The notes beneath the pieces are model-generated. The model saw only the letters and a program-made list of their open reading frames with translations, did not search any database and was not told the DNA's origin. Source: Aestuariivirga litoralis (GTDB lineage: Bacteria; Pseudomonadota; Alphaproteobacteria; Rhizobiales; Aestuariivirgaceae). From it: a stretch of 64,000 nt of DNA. Within the stretch, counting starts at the first letter, position 1, and each line of letters opens with the position of its first letter. The stretch spans positions 2,119,001 through 2,183,000 of the forward strand of contig NZ_WAHS01000001.1 in assembly GCF_015714715.1 (NCBI RefSeq). Reading direction: 5' to 3'. Shown one piece after another: positions 43,279 through 53,700 of the stretch. A program made the translations under genes and the position numbers.

Positions 43279-44205
43279 ATGTCGCATTTCCTCGATCTGA
43301 AGGATTTTTCCAAACCACAGCTCCGGTCCATTCTCACCGAAGCCAATAGCCGCAAGAAGGCGCGCGCCAAATTGTTCAAGGGCGAGCCGGATGCCGATAA
43401 GCCGCTCAAGGGCAAAGCCATCGCGCTGATTTTTGAACGCCCCTCAACGCGCACGCGCTTCTCATTCGAGATGGGCATCAGGCAACTGGGCGGTGAAGTG
43501 TTCACTGTATCAGGCGCTGAGATGCAGCTGGGCCGCGGCGAGACGATTGCCGATACGGCACGCGTTGTGTCGCGCTATGTCGATGCCGTGATGATCCGCG
43601 CCAAGGCGCATCACACGCTGCTGGAATTTGCCGATGCGGCGACCATTCCGGTGGTCAATGGGCTCACCAATGCCACCCATCCCTGCCAGGTGATGGCGGA
43701 TGTGCTGACGCTGGAAGAGCGCAAGGGCAGTATCGAAAAAACCCGCAGCGCCTGGGTGGGCGATGGCAACAATGTCTGCGCCTCATGGATTGAAGCGGTG
43801 GGCATTCTGGGCGGGGCTTTGCGCATCGCCTCGCCGAAAGAGCTCATGCCCAATCCAGAGTTCCTGAATTGGGCAAAGCAGAAGCAGGCAGACATCGAAG
43901 TCACCCATTCGGCCCAGGAGGCGGTGAAGGGTGCTGACAACGTAATCACCGATTGCTGGCTTTCCATGCATGACGCCGACGAGGAAAAAGCCCGCCGCAA
44001 CCAGCTGCTGCGCCCTTATCAGGTGAATGAAGCCTTGATGAAGCACGCCGCCAAGGACGCGCTGTTCATGCATTGCCTGCCTGCGCACCGGAATGAGGAA
44101 GTGACGGATGCCGTGTTCGACGGCCCGGCCTCGGTGGTGTTCGACGAAGCCGAAAACCGCGTGCATGCGCAGAAGGCCATCCTGCTGAGCTGCTTCGCCA
44201 AGTGA
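43279..44205 (+). CDS. argF: Ornithine carbamoyltransferase
   Basis: A 308-residue enzyme making citrulline. The carbamoyl-phosphate site is R-P-S-T-R-T-R-F-S-F-E, followed by H-P-C-Q-V-M-A-D and the ornithine loop H-C-L-P-A-H-R-N-E-E-V. The ATG at 43279 is preferred; a GTG three bases earlier, right after the argD stop, is in frame. It is co-transcribed with argD; hslO follows after a palindrome. Confidence 0.96.
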   Translation: MSHFLDLKDFSKPQLRSILTEANSRKKARAKLFKGEPDADKPLKGKAIALIFERPSTRTRFSFEMGIRQLGGEVFTVSGAEMQLGRGETIADTARVVSRYVDAVMIRAKAHHTLLEFADAATIPVVNGLTNATHPCQVMADVLTLEERKGSIEKTRSAWVGDGNNVCASWIEAVGILGGALRIASPKELMPNPEFLNWAKQKQADIEVTHSAQEAVKGADNVITDCWLSMHDADEEKARRNQLLRPYQVNEALMKHAAKDALFMHCLPAHRNEEVTDAVFDGPASVVFDEAENRVHAQKAILLSCFAK

Positions 44206-44265
44206 TGCTGGCTTGATCGGGCGCTGAAACGCCCTATCTATGTGCAGAACAATTTGTAACATTTG

Positions 44266-44290
44266 ATCGGCGGGCCTTTGTCCCGCCGAT
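44266..44290. repeat. REP-like palindrome 3 (ATCGGCGGG-N7-CCCGCCGAT)
   Basis: Perfect 9-bp arms identical to those at 41168-41190 but with a 7-base loop. It lies between argF and hslO and ends near the hslO ribosome-binding region. Confidence 0.65.
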
Positions 44291-44303
44291 GGAGTTTTAG
44301 ATC

Positions 44304-45239
44304 GTGGAAAACACAATCGTCGATCATGTGATCCCCTTTGCCATCAAGCCCTTGGGCGTGCGTGGCCGTCTGGTGCGGCTGGGTGCGGTGGTGGATGATA
44401 TTCTTTCAAAGCACGATTACCCCGAGCCAGTTTCGAGTCTGGTTGCCGAGAGCGTGGCGTTGACCGCCATGCTGGGCACGACCATGAAATTCAACGGCAA
44501 GTTCATCGTGCAGACCAAAACCGGCGGGCCGGTTTCAATGGTGGTGGCGGATTATCTCGCCCCCGGCCAGGTGCGCGGCATGGCCAAGTATGACAAGAGC
44601 AAGCTTGCCGAACTGGCCAAGCCTTCCGAGAAGGAACTTCTGGGTGACGGCTATCTGGCGATGACCGTTGACCAAGGCCAAGACATGGAGCGCTATCAGG
44701 GCATCGTGCCACTGGGCGATGCCACGCTGGCCGATGCGGCGCATACCTACTTCCTGCAGTCCGAGCAGATCCCCACGCGCCTCAAGGTGGCGGCGGGCCC
44801 GCTGATGACCAAGGGCGAGAAGGGTGTGCATTGGCGCGCGGGTGCCATCATGGTGCAGCATCTGCCGAGCGAAGGCGGCTCATCGCCGATCCCTGAACAG
44901 TCGGGTGATGCACCGGAAGGTGCGGTGCCGGAGGTGCAGGAGGACGACAATTGGGTGAAGGCGCGGCTGCTGCTTGACACGGTTGAGGATCATGAATTGC
45001 TTGATCCCAGCCTGACGTCGGAAGAACTGCTGTACCGGCTTTATCACGAAGATGGCGTGACGGTTTATCCGGCCATTGCGATTGCGCGGCACTGCACCTG
45101 CTCGCATGAAGCGGTTGAAGGCATGCTCAAGAACTTCACGCCGGAAGAACGGGCCGACATGGTGAAGGATGGAACTATCGAGGTGGTGTGCGAGTTCTGC
45201 TCCACCGCCTACAATTTCCAGCCTTCGGATTTTGCCTAA
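44304..45239 (+). CDS. hslO: Redox-regulated chaperone Hsp33
   Basis: A 311-residue holdase activated by oxidation. The C-terminal zinc switch C-T-C-S-H ... V-V-C-E-F-C supplies four Cys (C-x-C and C-x2-C). The N-terminal domain shows V-A-E-S-V-A-L-T-A-M-L-G-T and V-A-D-Y-L-A-P-G-Q-V-R-G. The start is GTG at 44304 with GGAG at about -14. The argF-hslO order is usual in Rhizobiales. Confidence 0.95.
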   Translation: MENTIVDHVIPFAIKPLGVRGRLVRLGAVVDDILSKHDYPEPVSSLVAESVALTAMLGTTMKFNGKFIVQTKTGGPVSMVVADYLAPGQVRGMAKYDKSKLAELAKPSEKELLGDGYLAMTVDQGQDMERYQGIVPLGDATLADAAHTYFLQSEQIPTRLKVAAGPLMTKGEKGVHWRAGAIMVQHLPSEGGSSPIPEQSGDAPEGAVPEVQEDDNWVKARLLLDTVEDHELLDPSLTSEELLYRLYHEDGVTVYPAIAIARHCTCSHEAVEGMLKNFTPEERADMVKDGTIEVVCEFCSTAYNFQPSDFA

Positions 45240-45241
45240 AG

Positions 45242-45268
45242 AAAAACCCCCGCTTTCGCGGGGGTTTT
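45242..45268. terminator. Bidirectional terminator after hslO
   Basis: AAAACCCCCGC-TTTC-GCGGGGGTTTT is a perfect 11-bp stem with A/T arms, serving hslO and the convergent yccF. Confidence 0.9.
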
Positions 45269-45285
45269 GTTAGTTGCGGGACGAT

Positions 45286-45723
45286 TTACTTTGCCGCGAC
45301 ATGCGTGCCGGGCAAAAGCTGCACATCCTCAATCGGCACGACTGTCTTGCCCACCGGGAAGAGCGAGGCGATGGCCAGCTTCACATGAGCCCAGGCGAAG
45401 GGGATGCCGATGATCGAGCAGGCCAAGCCGATGGCCAGCGAGATGTGGCTCAAGGCAAGCCACCAGCCGGCCAGCACAAACCAGATCACATTGCCGATGG
45501 TGCCGAGCGTGCCGGTGCCGATATCTTCGCGGCCATAGTACTTGTCGCGGCTGACAATGTCATAGCCGTAGGGCCAGAACGAATAGCGCGCGATCATGAA
45601 GCACGAGCGCGCCCACGGAATGCCCACAATGGTGAGCGCCATGATGCAGCCCGCGAGAATCCATAGCAGCCCGGCAAGCCAGCCACCGAGCACAAACCAC
45701 AGAAGATTGAGAATGAAGATCAT
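45286..45723 (-). CDS. yccF: YccF-domain inner membrane protein
   Basis: A 145-residue membrane protein with two similar YccF units: N-L-L-W-F-V-L-G-G-W...T-I-V-G-I-P-W-A and N-V-I-W-F-V-L-A-G-W...I-I-G-I-P-F-A-W-A. Its function is unknown. The ATG at 45723 has GGAGGG upstream, but this lies in the arm of a strong hairpin (45732-45761). Confidence 0.9.
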   Translation of the reverse strand: MIFILNLLWFVLGGWLAGLLWILAGCIMALTIVGIPWARSCFMIARYSFWPYGYDIVSRDKYYGREDIGTGTLGTIGNVIWFVLAGWWLALSHISLAIGLACSIIGIPFAWAHVKLAIASLFPVGKTVVPIEDVQLLPGTHVAAK

Positions 45724-45731
45724 AGAAAGGT

Positions 45732-45761
45732 CCCTCCCATCAGCGCAGAGAGATGGGAGGG
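45732..45761 (-). promoter_or_regulatory. Hairpin sequestering the yccF ribosome-binding site
   Basis: CCCTCCCATC-N10-GATGGGAGGG is a perfect 10-bp stem. On the minus strand its 3' arm contains GGGAGGG, the yccF Shine-Dalgarno, 8-9 bases before the ATG. With the stem closed initiation should be blocked. The T content after it is low, so it is a poor terminator for the xyl operon. Confidence 0.55.
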
Positions 45762-45782
45762 CAGCTTGTCGATTTCAAGACC

Positions 45783-46844
45783 TCAGAGGCCCAGCATCTT
45801 TTTGACCAGCGCCTTGCTGGCCTTGTCATCACCCGCGGCGAAGTCATCGAAGGCCTTGCCTGTTGTCTCGATGATGTGGCTGGCGATGAAAGGAGCACCT
45901 TCGGCAGCGCCCTGATCGGATGACTTCAGGCAGCATTCCCATTCGAGAACGGCCCAGCTGTCATAGCCATATTGCGAGAGCTTGGAGAAGATGGCGCCGA
46001 AATCCACCTGGCCATCGCCCAGCGAGCGGAAGCGGCCCGCGCGGTTCACCCAGCCCTGGAAACCGGAATAGACGCCCTGCTTGCCGGTCGGATTGAACTC
46101 AGCATCCTTCACATGGAAGGCGCAGATGCGCTCGTGATAGATGTCGATGAATTGCAGATAATCGAGCTGCTGCAGCACGAAGTGCGACGGATCATAATTG
46201 ATCTGGGCGCGTTTGTGGTTGTTCACTTTTTCCAGGAACATTTCAAAGCTGGCGCCATCCATCAGGTCTTCGCCGGGATGCAACTCGAAGCCCACATCCA
46301 CACCCGCCTCATCAAAGGCGTTGAGCAGCGGCGTCCAGACCTTGCCGAGTTCAGCAAAGCCTTCGTCAATCAGGCCCGGCGGGCGCGGTGGCCAGGAATA
46401 GAGATAGGGCCAGACGAGCGAGCCGGAGAAAGTAACGTGGCTGGTGAGGCCCATATTCTTCGACGCAGCGGCACCCCATTTCACCTGCTGCTTGGCCCAT
46501 TCGGCGCGGCCTTTCGGATTGCCGTGGATTTCCTTCGGGGCGAAGGCATCGAGCACATCGTTGAAGGCGGGGTTGGCGACAACAAGATGGCCTTGCAGAT
46601 GGGTGGAGAGTTCGGTGATGGTCAAGCCATGCTTGGCGGCAATGCCCTTCACTTCATCGCAATAGGTCTTCGACTCTGCCGCCTTTTTCAGGTCGATCAT
46701 GCGGCCATCCCAGGTGGGGATCTGCACGCCCTTGTAACCAAGGCCTGCGGCCCATTTGCAAATCGAGTCAAACGAGTTGAACGGCGCAGCATCGCCCGCG
46801 AATTGCGCGAGGAAAATGGCGGGGCCCTTGATAGTTGACGGCAT
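45783..46844 (-). CDS. Sugar phosphate isomerase/epimerase (TIM barrel)
   Basis: A 353-residue AP-endonuclease-2-like barrel. It shows G-Y-K-G-V-Q-I-P-T-W-D at the first strand, S-T-H-L-Q-G-H, F-E-L-H-P-G-E-D, Y-D-P-S-H-F, H-V-K-D-A-E and V-L-E-W-E, which are the metal-ligand residues of the xylose-isomerase-like superfamily. It follows xylA by 30 bp; a function in xylose or a related sugar pathway is inferred. GGAGG precedes the ATG. Confidence 0.85.
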   Translation of the reverse strand: MPSTIKGPAIFLAQFAGDAAPFNSFDSICKWAAGLGYKGVQIPTWDGRMIDLKKAAESKTYCDEVKGIAAKHGLTITELSTHLQGHLVVANPAFNDVLDAFAPKEIHGNPKGRAEWAKQQVKWGAAASKNMGLTSHVTFSGSLVWPYLYSWPPRPPGLIDEGFAELGKVWTPLLNAFDEAGVDVGFELHPGEDLMDGASFEMFLEKVNNHKRAQINYDPSHFVLQQLDYLQFIDIYHERICAFHVKDAEFNPTGKQGVYSGFQGWVNRAGRFRSLGDGQVDFGAIFSKLSQYGYDSWAVLEWECCLKSSDQGAAEGAPFIASHIIETTGKAFDDFAAGDDKASKALVKKMLGL

Positions 46845-46874
46845 GATGGTTCCTCCCTGTTCTTTTGTTCTTGA

Positions 46875-48182
46875 TCAGACGTTGTTCAGCAGGCCTTCCA
46901 GATATTCCTGGCGGGCCGATCTGGGTTGCGGTTCGATCTTGTCCTTGTGCACGCGCGCGGCAATCGCATCGAGGCTGGCGCCCTTGTCGAGCATGGCCTT
47001 GTTTTCCGGCTTGTCCCAGCCGGAATAACGCTTGGCGATTTCGGCATCGAGCTTGCCATCGGCGATGATCTTCGCGGCGTTCAGGAGCCCGCGTGCGCAG
47101 GCGTCCATCGAGGCCACATGTGCATGCAGCAGATCATCCGGGTCAATCGACTGGCGGCGGATCTTGGCGTCGAAATTCATGCCGCCGGTGGTGAAGCCGC
47201 CAGCGCGGATCACTTCCAGCATCATCAATGTGAGTTCTGGCACATTCATGGCGAACTGGTCAGTGTCCCAACCCACTTGATAGCCACCACGATTGAGATC
47301 GAGCGAACCGAAAATGCCCAGCGAAGATGCCAGCGCAATTTCATGCTCGAATGTATGGCCGGCCAGAATGGCGTGGTTCTGCTCGATGTTCATCTTCACG
47401 TCCTTTTCCAGGCCGTAAGACTTGAGCATGCCCCAGATCGACGCCACGTCGTAATCATACTGATGGGTCGAAGGTTCCTTCGGCTTCGGCTCGATCAGGA
47501 TCGGGCCCTTGAAGCCGATCTTGTGCTTGTAATCGACAACGAGCGAGAGGAAGCGCCCGGCCTGATGCAGCTCATGCCCAATGCGGGTGTTGATCAGGGT
47601 CTCATAGCCTTCACGGCCGCCCCACATCACATAGTTTTCACCGCCCAGGCCATGCGTCACGTCGAGCGCGTGTTTCACTTGCGCGGCGCAATAGGCGAAT
47701 ACATCCGGATCGGGATTGGTGGCGGCACCTGCCATGAAGCGGCGGTTGGAGAACATGTTGGCGGTACCCCACAACAGTTTCTTGTTGTGCTTGGCCATCT
47801 GCTTTTCGAGGATCTTGGCGATCGCCGAAACGTTCGCATTGAACTCCTGCAGATTCTTACCTTCAGGTGCAATGTCGAGATCGTGGAAAGTGAAATAGTC
47901 GATGTCGAGCAGACGCAGTGTCTCGAACATCAGTTCGGCCTTCACTTCGGCGGCCTTCATCGGGTCGGCCATGTGATGCCATTCGCGGTTGAAGGTCTCG
48001 CCGCCGAAGGGATCACCACCCGGCCAGCACAAAGTGTGCCAATAGCAAACCGCAAAGCGCAGATGATCGCGCATGGATTTGCCCATCACTTGCTGCGATG
48101 GATTGTACCATTTGAAGGCCAGCGCATTCTGGCTGTTCGGGCCTTCATATTTTACGGCGTCTTTATGCAAATAGAAATTCAT
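46875..48182 (-). CDS. xylA: Xylose isomerase
   Basis: A 435-residue enzyme converting D-xylose to D-xylulose. It contains [60 protein letters not shown], and the C-terminal [10 protein letters not shown]. Start ATG overlaps the xylB stop (ATGA), with AAGGA upstream. Confidence 0.97.
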   Translation of the reverse strand: MNFYLHKDAVKYEGPNSQNALAFKWYNPSQQVMGKSMRDHLRFAVCYWHTLCWPGGDPFGGETFNREWHHMADPMKAAEVKAELMFETLRLLDIDYFTFHDLDIAPEGKNLQEFNANVSAIAKILEKQMAKHNKKLLWGTANMFSNRRFMAGAATNPDPDVFAYCAAQVKHALDVTHGLGGENYVMWGGREGYETLINTRIGHELHQAGRFLSLVVDYKHKIGFKGPILIEPKPKEPSTHQYDYDVASIWGMLKSYGLEKDVKMNIEQNHAILAGHTFEHEIALASSLGIFGSLDLNRGGYQVGWDTDQFAMNVPELTLMMLEVIRAGGFTTGGMNFDAKIRRQSIDPDDLLHAHVASMDACARGLLNAAKIIADGKLDAEIAKRYSGWDKPENKAMLDKGASLDAIAARVHKDKIEPQPRSARQEYLEGLLNNV

Positions 48183-49633
48183 CTGATGTCCTTGATGTTG
48201 GGATAAATCTTTGTGTAGCGCTGGTAGGCGGCGTCATAGGCCGCCTTGGCCTGCTTTTCCGGCAGGATGGTCTTGGCGATTTTGGGCTTGGTGCAAACTT
48301 TTTCGTAAGACGCACCGGTGGCGGCCATCATGCCCATGCGTGCGCCACCGAAAGCGCCGCCCACATCGCCCGCCGCTGGCAGGTCAATCGGAATACCCAG
48401 TACAGTGGCGATAATCTTCAGCCAGATTTCCGAATGGGTGCCGCCGCCCACAGCGGTGACGCGTTTCACATCGGTGCCAGCCTGGCGCAAAGCTTCGAGG
48501 CAATCACGGAAGGCGAAGGCCACGCCGTCCAGTACCGCATGGGTCAATTCGCTGGCGGTGCTTTCATGGCTGAGGCCGAGCATGGCACCACGGATCTGGC
48601 TGTCGCCCACCGGGGTGCGCTCGCCGGAGAAATAGGGAAGCAGCAGAACCGATGACGGGCCATCGAGCTTTTTGCCCAAGGCCGCCGTGAGTTTCGGTGC
48701 GGGTGTTTTCAGCAAACGCGCCAGCCATTCAATCGAGTCGGTGGCGGAAAGGATCACGCCCATCTGATGCCACTGGCCGGGCACGGCATGGCAGAAGGCA
48801 TGCACGCGGCGTTCGGTGTTGGGGCTGAAATTTTTGTTGGCGACGAACAGCACCCCGGATGTGCCGAGCGAAAGAATGGCATCGCCATCATGCACCGCAC
48901 CGATGCCGACAGCGGCTGATGCATTGTCGCCACCACCGCCTGCCACGACGGGCTTTAGCGGCATGCCCCAGTCCTTGGCCAGCTTGTCGCTGATCCGGCC
49001 GGTGGCATCTGTGCCTTCGAACAGTTCAGGCATCTGGTCGCGGCGCATATGGGTTGCCTTGAGCACAGTCTCCGACCAGTCGCGCTTGGCCACATCGAGC
49101 CAGTAGCTGCCCGCACTGTCGCTCATGTCGGAACCGTAAGTGCCGGTCATGCGGAAGCGGATATAATCCTTGGGCAGCAGCACTTTCGCTACCTGGTCGA
49201 AAATCTTGCGTTCGTGTTTGCGCACCCAGACCAGTTTGGGCGCGGTGAAACCGGCCAGCGGCACATTGCCGGTGATCGCAGGCGCTTCCGGGCAATCGCG
49301 CAGAATGTCTTCACATTCGGCAAAGCTGCGCGCGTCATTCCACAGGATGCAAGGGCGCAACACCTTACCGTTTTTATCAAGCAAAGTGGCACCGTGCTGC
49401 TGGCCGGACATGCCGATGCCTTTGACGGCGGCGATGGCCTTGGGCTTCTGCTTGCGCAGCGCTTTCACGACAGCATTTGCTGCCTTCCACCAATCTTCGG
49501 GATTTTGCTCGGACCAACCGGGATGCGGGCGCGAAACTTTCAGGGGCGATGAAGCCGTGGCAATCAGCTTTTGCTTGTCATCGATGATCACGCCTTTCAC
49601 CGAAGACGTGCCAAAATCCAATCCCAGAAACAT
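48179..49633 (-). CDS. xylB: Xylulokinase
   Basis: A 484-residue FGGY kinase that phosphorylates D-xylulose. N-terminal [11 protein letters not shown], substrate Asp region W-N-D-A-R-S, the G-G-G-D-N-A-S-A and G-T-S-G-V-L-F motifs, and [10 protein letters not shown]. The ATG at 49633 (M-F-L-G-L-D) has GAGGG upstream, so the extra six residues of the open frame are rejected. It is first in the xylB-xylA-isomerase operon, with its promoter in 49634-49725. Confidence 0.96.
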   Translation of the reverse strand: MFLGLDFGTSSVKGVIIDDKQKLIATASSPLKVSRPHPGWSEQNPEDWWKAANAVVKALRKQKPKAIAAVKGIGMSGQQHGATLLDKNGKVLRPCILWNDARSFAECEDILRDCPEAPAITGNVPLAGFTAPKLVWVRKHERKIFDQVAKVLLPKDYIRFRMTGTYGSDMSDSAGSYWLDVAKRDWSETVLKATHMRRDQMPELFEGTDATGRISDKLAKDWGMPLKPVVAGGGGDNASAAVGIGAVHDGDAILSLGTSGVLFVANKNFSPNTERRVHAFCHAVPGQWHQMGVILSATDSIEWLARLLKTPAPKLTAALGKKLDGPSSVLLLPYFSGERTPVGDSQIRGAMLGLSHESTASELTHAVLDGVAFAFRDCLEALRQAGTDVKRVTAVGGGTHSEIWLKIIATVLGIPIDLPAAGDVGGAFGGARMGMMAATGASYEKVCTKPKIAKTILPEKQAKAAYDAAYQRYTKIYPNIKDIR

Positions 49634-49709
49634 GGGAGCCCTCGCCTGCATCTATTATATTAGTTTTGCGGCAGACTAGGCTTGAGCTCGCGAGGCGTCC
49701 ATATTTATT

Positions 49710-49722
49710 TTTTAGGCTAAAA
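49710..49722. promoter_or_regulatory. Palindrome TTTTAG-G-CTAAAA before the xyl operon
   Basis: A perfect 6-bp inverted repeat around one base in the AT-rich xylB/nudC gap. It may be an operator for the xyl promoter. No xylR-type gene is in the window. Confidence 0.35.
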
Positions 49723-49725
49723 TAA

Positions 49726-50610
49726 TTATTGCAGCGCAATAGACATCACGTGATGCGCGATGGCGTGCGGCATCGACGCGGTGAGCTTTTCCGGATGCTT
49801 CTGCTCGAGCATCAGGCCCACTTCCGCGCGGCTGAACCAGCGGGCATTTTCAAGTTCTTTTTCATCGACAATGATTTCGGCCTGATCGGTCTCTGCGATG
49901 CAGCCGATCATCAGGCTGGATGGGAAAGGCCAGGGCTGGCTGGCCACATAAGTGACCTTGCCCACCACCACGCCGGTTTCCTCGAATACTTCACGCGCCA
50001 CAGCTTGTTCCAATGTTTCGCCCGGCTCCATGAAGCCCGCCACGCAAGAATACATGCCCGGTGCCCAGGCCTTCTGGCGGCCCAAGAGAATGTTGTCGCC
50101 ATGGCGCACCGCCATGATGACCACGGGATCAGTGCGCGGAAAATGATCGGTCTTGCAGGATGGGCAATGGCGGCGATAGCCGGCATCAGACATTTGCGTG
50201 GCGTGCCCGCAATTGGCACAGAAGCCATGACGCTCATGCCAATGCACCAGACTGCGCGCCTGCGCGACAATGGAGAGTTCTTCGCGCGACAGCATGTTGC
50301 TCAACATCAGGGGGCGCAACGCCGTCAGCGGTTCATTGCTTGGCCTTGAATAGGCAAACCAGGGCGCATGCTTTTCATCATCGCCAAGATAGACATAATC
50401 AGCCGCTGGTTCAGGCCGCGCCACCACCAGAGACTCACCGTTCATCAGCACGCCGTCACCATGGATCTGCAGGAATTTGGCGGCGGGCGCGTTAAGCTTC
50501 GTTAACAACCAGGCTTCGTCAGTGCGATAATTGGCGTTTCTGTTCAGCGGGGAATTAACAAAGGCTAAATTGTTCTGCATCGCGGGCCGGTTCTGAAAAG
50601 AATCATTCAA
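49726..50610 (-). CDS. nudC: NAD+ diphosphatase (Nudix), NudC type
   Basis: A 294-residue Nudix enzyme cleaving NADH/NAD+, also known for decapping NAD-RNA. The zinc ribbon is C-A-N-C-G-H and C-P-S-C; the Nudix box is G-F-M-E-P-G-E-T-L-E-Q-A-V-A-R-E-V-F-E-E-T-G-V. The downstream S-Q-P-W-P-F-P-S-S-L-M is the family signature. The longest start is TTG at 50610 with AAGGGG upstream; an ATG at 50580 is the alternative. Confidence 0.95.
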   Translation of the reverse strand: MNDSFQNRPAMQNNLAFVNSPLNRNANYRTDEAWLLTKLNAPAAKFLQIHGDGVLMNGESLVVARPEPAADYVYLGDDEKHAPWFAYSRPSNEPLTALRPLMLSNMLSREELSIVAQARSLVHWHERHGFCANCGHATQMSDAGYRRHCPSCKTDHFPRTDPVVIMAVRHGDNILLGRQKAWAPGMYSCVAGFMEPGETLEQAVAREVFEETGVVVGKVTYVASQPWPFPSSLMIGCIAETDQAEIIVDEKELENARWFSRAEVGLMLEQKHPEKLTASMPHAIAHHVMSIALQ

Positions 50611-50657
50611 ATTGAGGCCCCTTCTTAACGCGATATTTACCTAAAAAGTTAACTTTT
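50600..50657. promoter_or_regulatory. nudC/podJ-like divergent control region with CtrA-like and palindromic sites
   Basis: It holds a GANTC site (GAATC, 50600-50604), a near-consensus CtrA site (TTAA-N7-TTTA, 50625-50639, one mismatch), and a perfect 14-bp palindrome AAAAGTTAACTTTT (50644-50657). It lies 60 bp before the PodJ-like start. Confidence 0.4.
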
Positions 50658-50716
50658 AGCATCAGTGAAGTGGTGTGCCCTGTTGGCACTTCATTCGTTT
50701 GCTGGAGTTACAAAAC

Positions 50717-53700
50717 ATGAAGCCAGGAGTTCCGTGGAGCATCAAGGGTGTTGAACCTGGGCTCAGGGAAGCAGCGAAGTCGGCTGCGCGCCGTTCTGGC
50801 ATGACTCTGGGCGAATGGCTGAATTCTGCGATCAATGAGCAAGCTGAATCCTATGACGATACGCCTGAAGAAACACCGCGTGGCCGCACCATGACCGGAA
50901 GCAAGCGCTTTGATGGCGCACAGCCGCCGCATCCGATTGAACGCGCCGCCAGCAAGCTGGAAGACATTGCCGAGAAACTCTCGCGTTTGCCTTTTGTAGA
51001 AACTGCAGGTGCGTATAACGCCAACGCGCAAGTGGACAGTCAGGTCAACTTCGCCAAGATCCTGAGCCGCGTGGATTCGCACGAGCGCCAGACAGTGGAA
51101 GCCTTCAGCGCCGTCAATGAGCGCCTGGCCAATATCAGCAAGCAGGTGACGCGCCACCAGCCGCCGCCGGTTCCGAAGTTTGAAGAAACGCCGTCTTACC
51201 AGGCATTGGAAAAGGCTGTGCGCAACATCATCGAGCATCTCGATGTGTCCGACAAGCGCATCCGCGAAAACATGAAGACGCTGCAGGACCAGATGTCCTC
51301 GCGCCTTAGCGGCACAGGCAGCGACCAGATGCTGCGCCAGGCTCCGGCCTTCAGCCAGCTTGAAACCCGCCTGACGGAATTGGCCCGCAAGCTGGACCAA
51401 CCGGTGCAAAATCCGGGTGACCAGCTCCGCGGCGAAATTGAACAATTGGCCAACCGCATCGACACGGTGCGTGAATCTTCCGAGCAATTGGCCAGCCGCG
51501 CCCAGACGCAAGCCGTGCAGACCGCCCAAAGTGAATTGCGCGCCATTGAAGGCCGCCTGATTGGCCTGCTCAATGAAGCCAAACAAAGCATTCTCGCCAA
51601 TCATGTGGGCCCTGCCGAGTTGCAGCGCTTCCGTGGCGAGATCGACAAGTTGAATTCGCGCATTGACGATGCTGCCAAGAATGCCGCAACGGACCGCGAT
51701 GTCAGCGCGCTCAAGGTGGCCGTTGAACAACTCACCAGCCGGGTGACGGCAGGTGGCGATTCAAAGCCGCTGGCTGAACTTGACCGCCGCATTATTGAGA
51801 TTGCCCAGAAACTTGAACGCGCCGAACAGCAAGGCCTGGGCGGCAGCATGGCATCTGAAGTCGAGCGCCGCTTTGCCGAGTTGGATCAGCGCCTGTCACA
51901 GGGCCATGCGCCCGCCGGCGATAATCCGAAGCTGCGCGAGATGGACGAACGCCTGGCGCGCACTGAGCAGCAGCTGACGCATCTCGACACGATCGAGCGC
52001 GCCATTGCGCAGCTCTACGAAGCGTTTGAGGAAAGCCGCAAGGCTCCGCAGGCTGCCTATGCTGCTAACGCTGAAGGCATTGATCTGCCGCCAGCGTCCG
52101 TTTCTGGTTCGCCGGAAATCGTGGCGCTTGAGAACGGCTTGAAGGCCGTGCGCGAAGCCGCCGAAAATGCCGACACCCGCAACCAGGAAACCCTGGAAGC
52201 CGTGCATGAAACGCTGGAGCAGATCGTCTCCAAGCTGGCGGAACTTGAAACTGCCGCCATCGGCCAGCGCGTAGGCGCAGCTGTGGCTCCGCAGGCCGCT
52301 GCCGCATTGGACAACCCGTTTGAGCGCCCGGAAGAAAAGCTGGGCCGCAATCCGTTTGCGGATGAAGAACCAGAGGTGAAGCTGGAGCTTGAAAAGCCGG
52401 CGAAAACCGAAGGCGAAGCCAGCAATCCTTTCGAAACGGAAGCTGCCGCTACCAGCTCACCGGCTGGCGGGATCAGCGATCTGATTGCCGCGGCACGCCG
52501 TCTCCATCAGGCCAACAATGCCCAGCCTTCTCAGCTTTCAAGCATCGTTCCGGGCAGGGGCAACAAGACTGCAGCGAAGACCAGCAAGGGCTTTACCCTG
52601 CCCTTCATGGGTGGCGGTGACAAAGCCAAATCCGCCAAGCCTGCGGGCAAGGCAGGTGCGCTGAAAGCCGCCAACAGCAATGAAGGCGGCAAGCGCCGCC
52701 TCGTGGTGTTGGGCCTGCTGCTTCTCGCCGTTGCCACCTTTGCCACCACCAACATGCTGAGCCGCGTGCATACGCAGCAGAATGCCAAGCCGGTGGCCAT
52801 CGAACAGCAGGCCACGCCGCCGGTTTCCAACGAAGCCCCGATGGTGGACAGCCAGGCTGGCCAAACTTCGCAGATCCCGGCCCCTTCAGGCCAGGTGCCC
52901 AGCCTTGCCGCACCCGACCAGGGCGTACCGCCGCTGCCTGAACCTGCACCCATGGTGCAGGGCCAGCAGAGCGATGCCAGCGACCAGATGCTGCAGATCG
53001 ACCCGATCACCACCGGCGCCATCTCGCCAGCCACCAAAAAGGGCGTGGACATCAATGCTACCGCCACGGCAGCGCTCGATGCAGCCGTCGGCCCACAGAA
53101 ACTGCGCGAAGCCGCCACCGCTGGCGACAACACCGCACAATTCATTGTGGCCACGCATTATCTCAATGGTGACACCACCGGGCAGGATTACAACAAGGCT
53201 GCCTATTGGTATGGCAAGGCTGCAACTGCGGGCCTGGCGCCTGCGCAATACCGCCTCGCCACGCTTTATGAACGCGGCACCGGCGTTGACAAGAATCTCT
53301 CCACCGCCTTGGCCTGGTATGAAAAAGCCGGCACGATGGGCAATGTGAAAGCCATGCATAATGCTGCGGTTCTGGCCGCCGGCACCGATGCTGGAGGGCC
53401 TGATTATAACAAGGCGTTCAAGTGGTTCTCGCTCGCTGCTGCACACGGCCTGAAGGACAGCGAGTTCAATCTTGCCGTTCTGATGGAGCGCGGCCTGGGC
53501 ACCAAGCAGGACGTGAATGAAGCCTTGTTCTGGTACATGGCCGCCGCTTCGCAAGACGACGTGGATGCAAAGGCGCGCGTGAAAGTTCTATCCAAGAGCA
53601 TGTCACCGACAATCGTTGACGCAGTGAAGCAGCGCTTCACCACCTGGGTTCCCACCAAGGCGCCGGATGCCGCCAACGTTGTGGCCGTCAATGACGCGCA

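Noticed and set aside
46926-48206. A 426-codon open frame opposite xylA.
   Set aside because: Antisense shadow of xylA.
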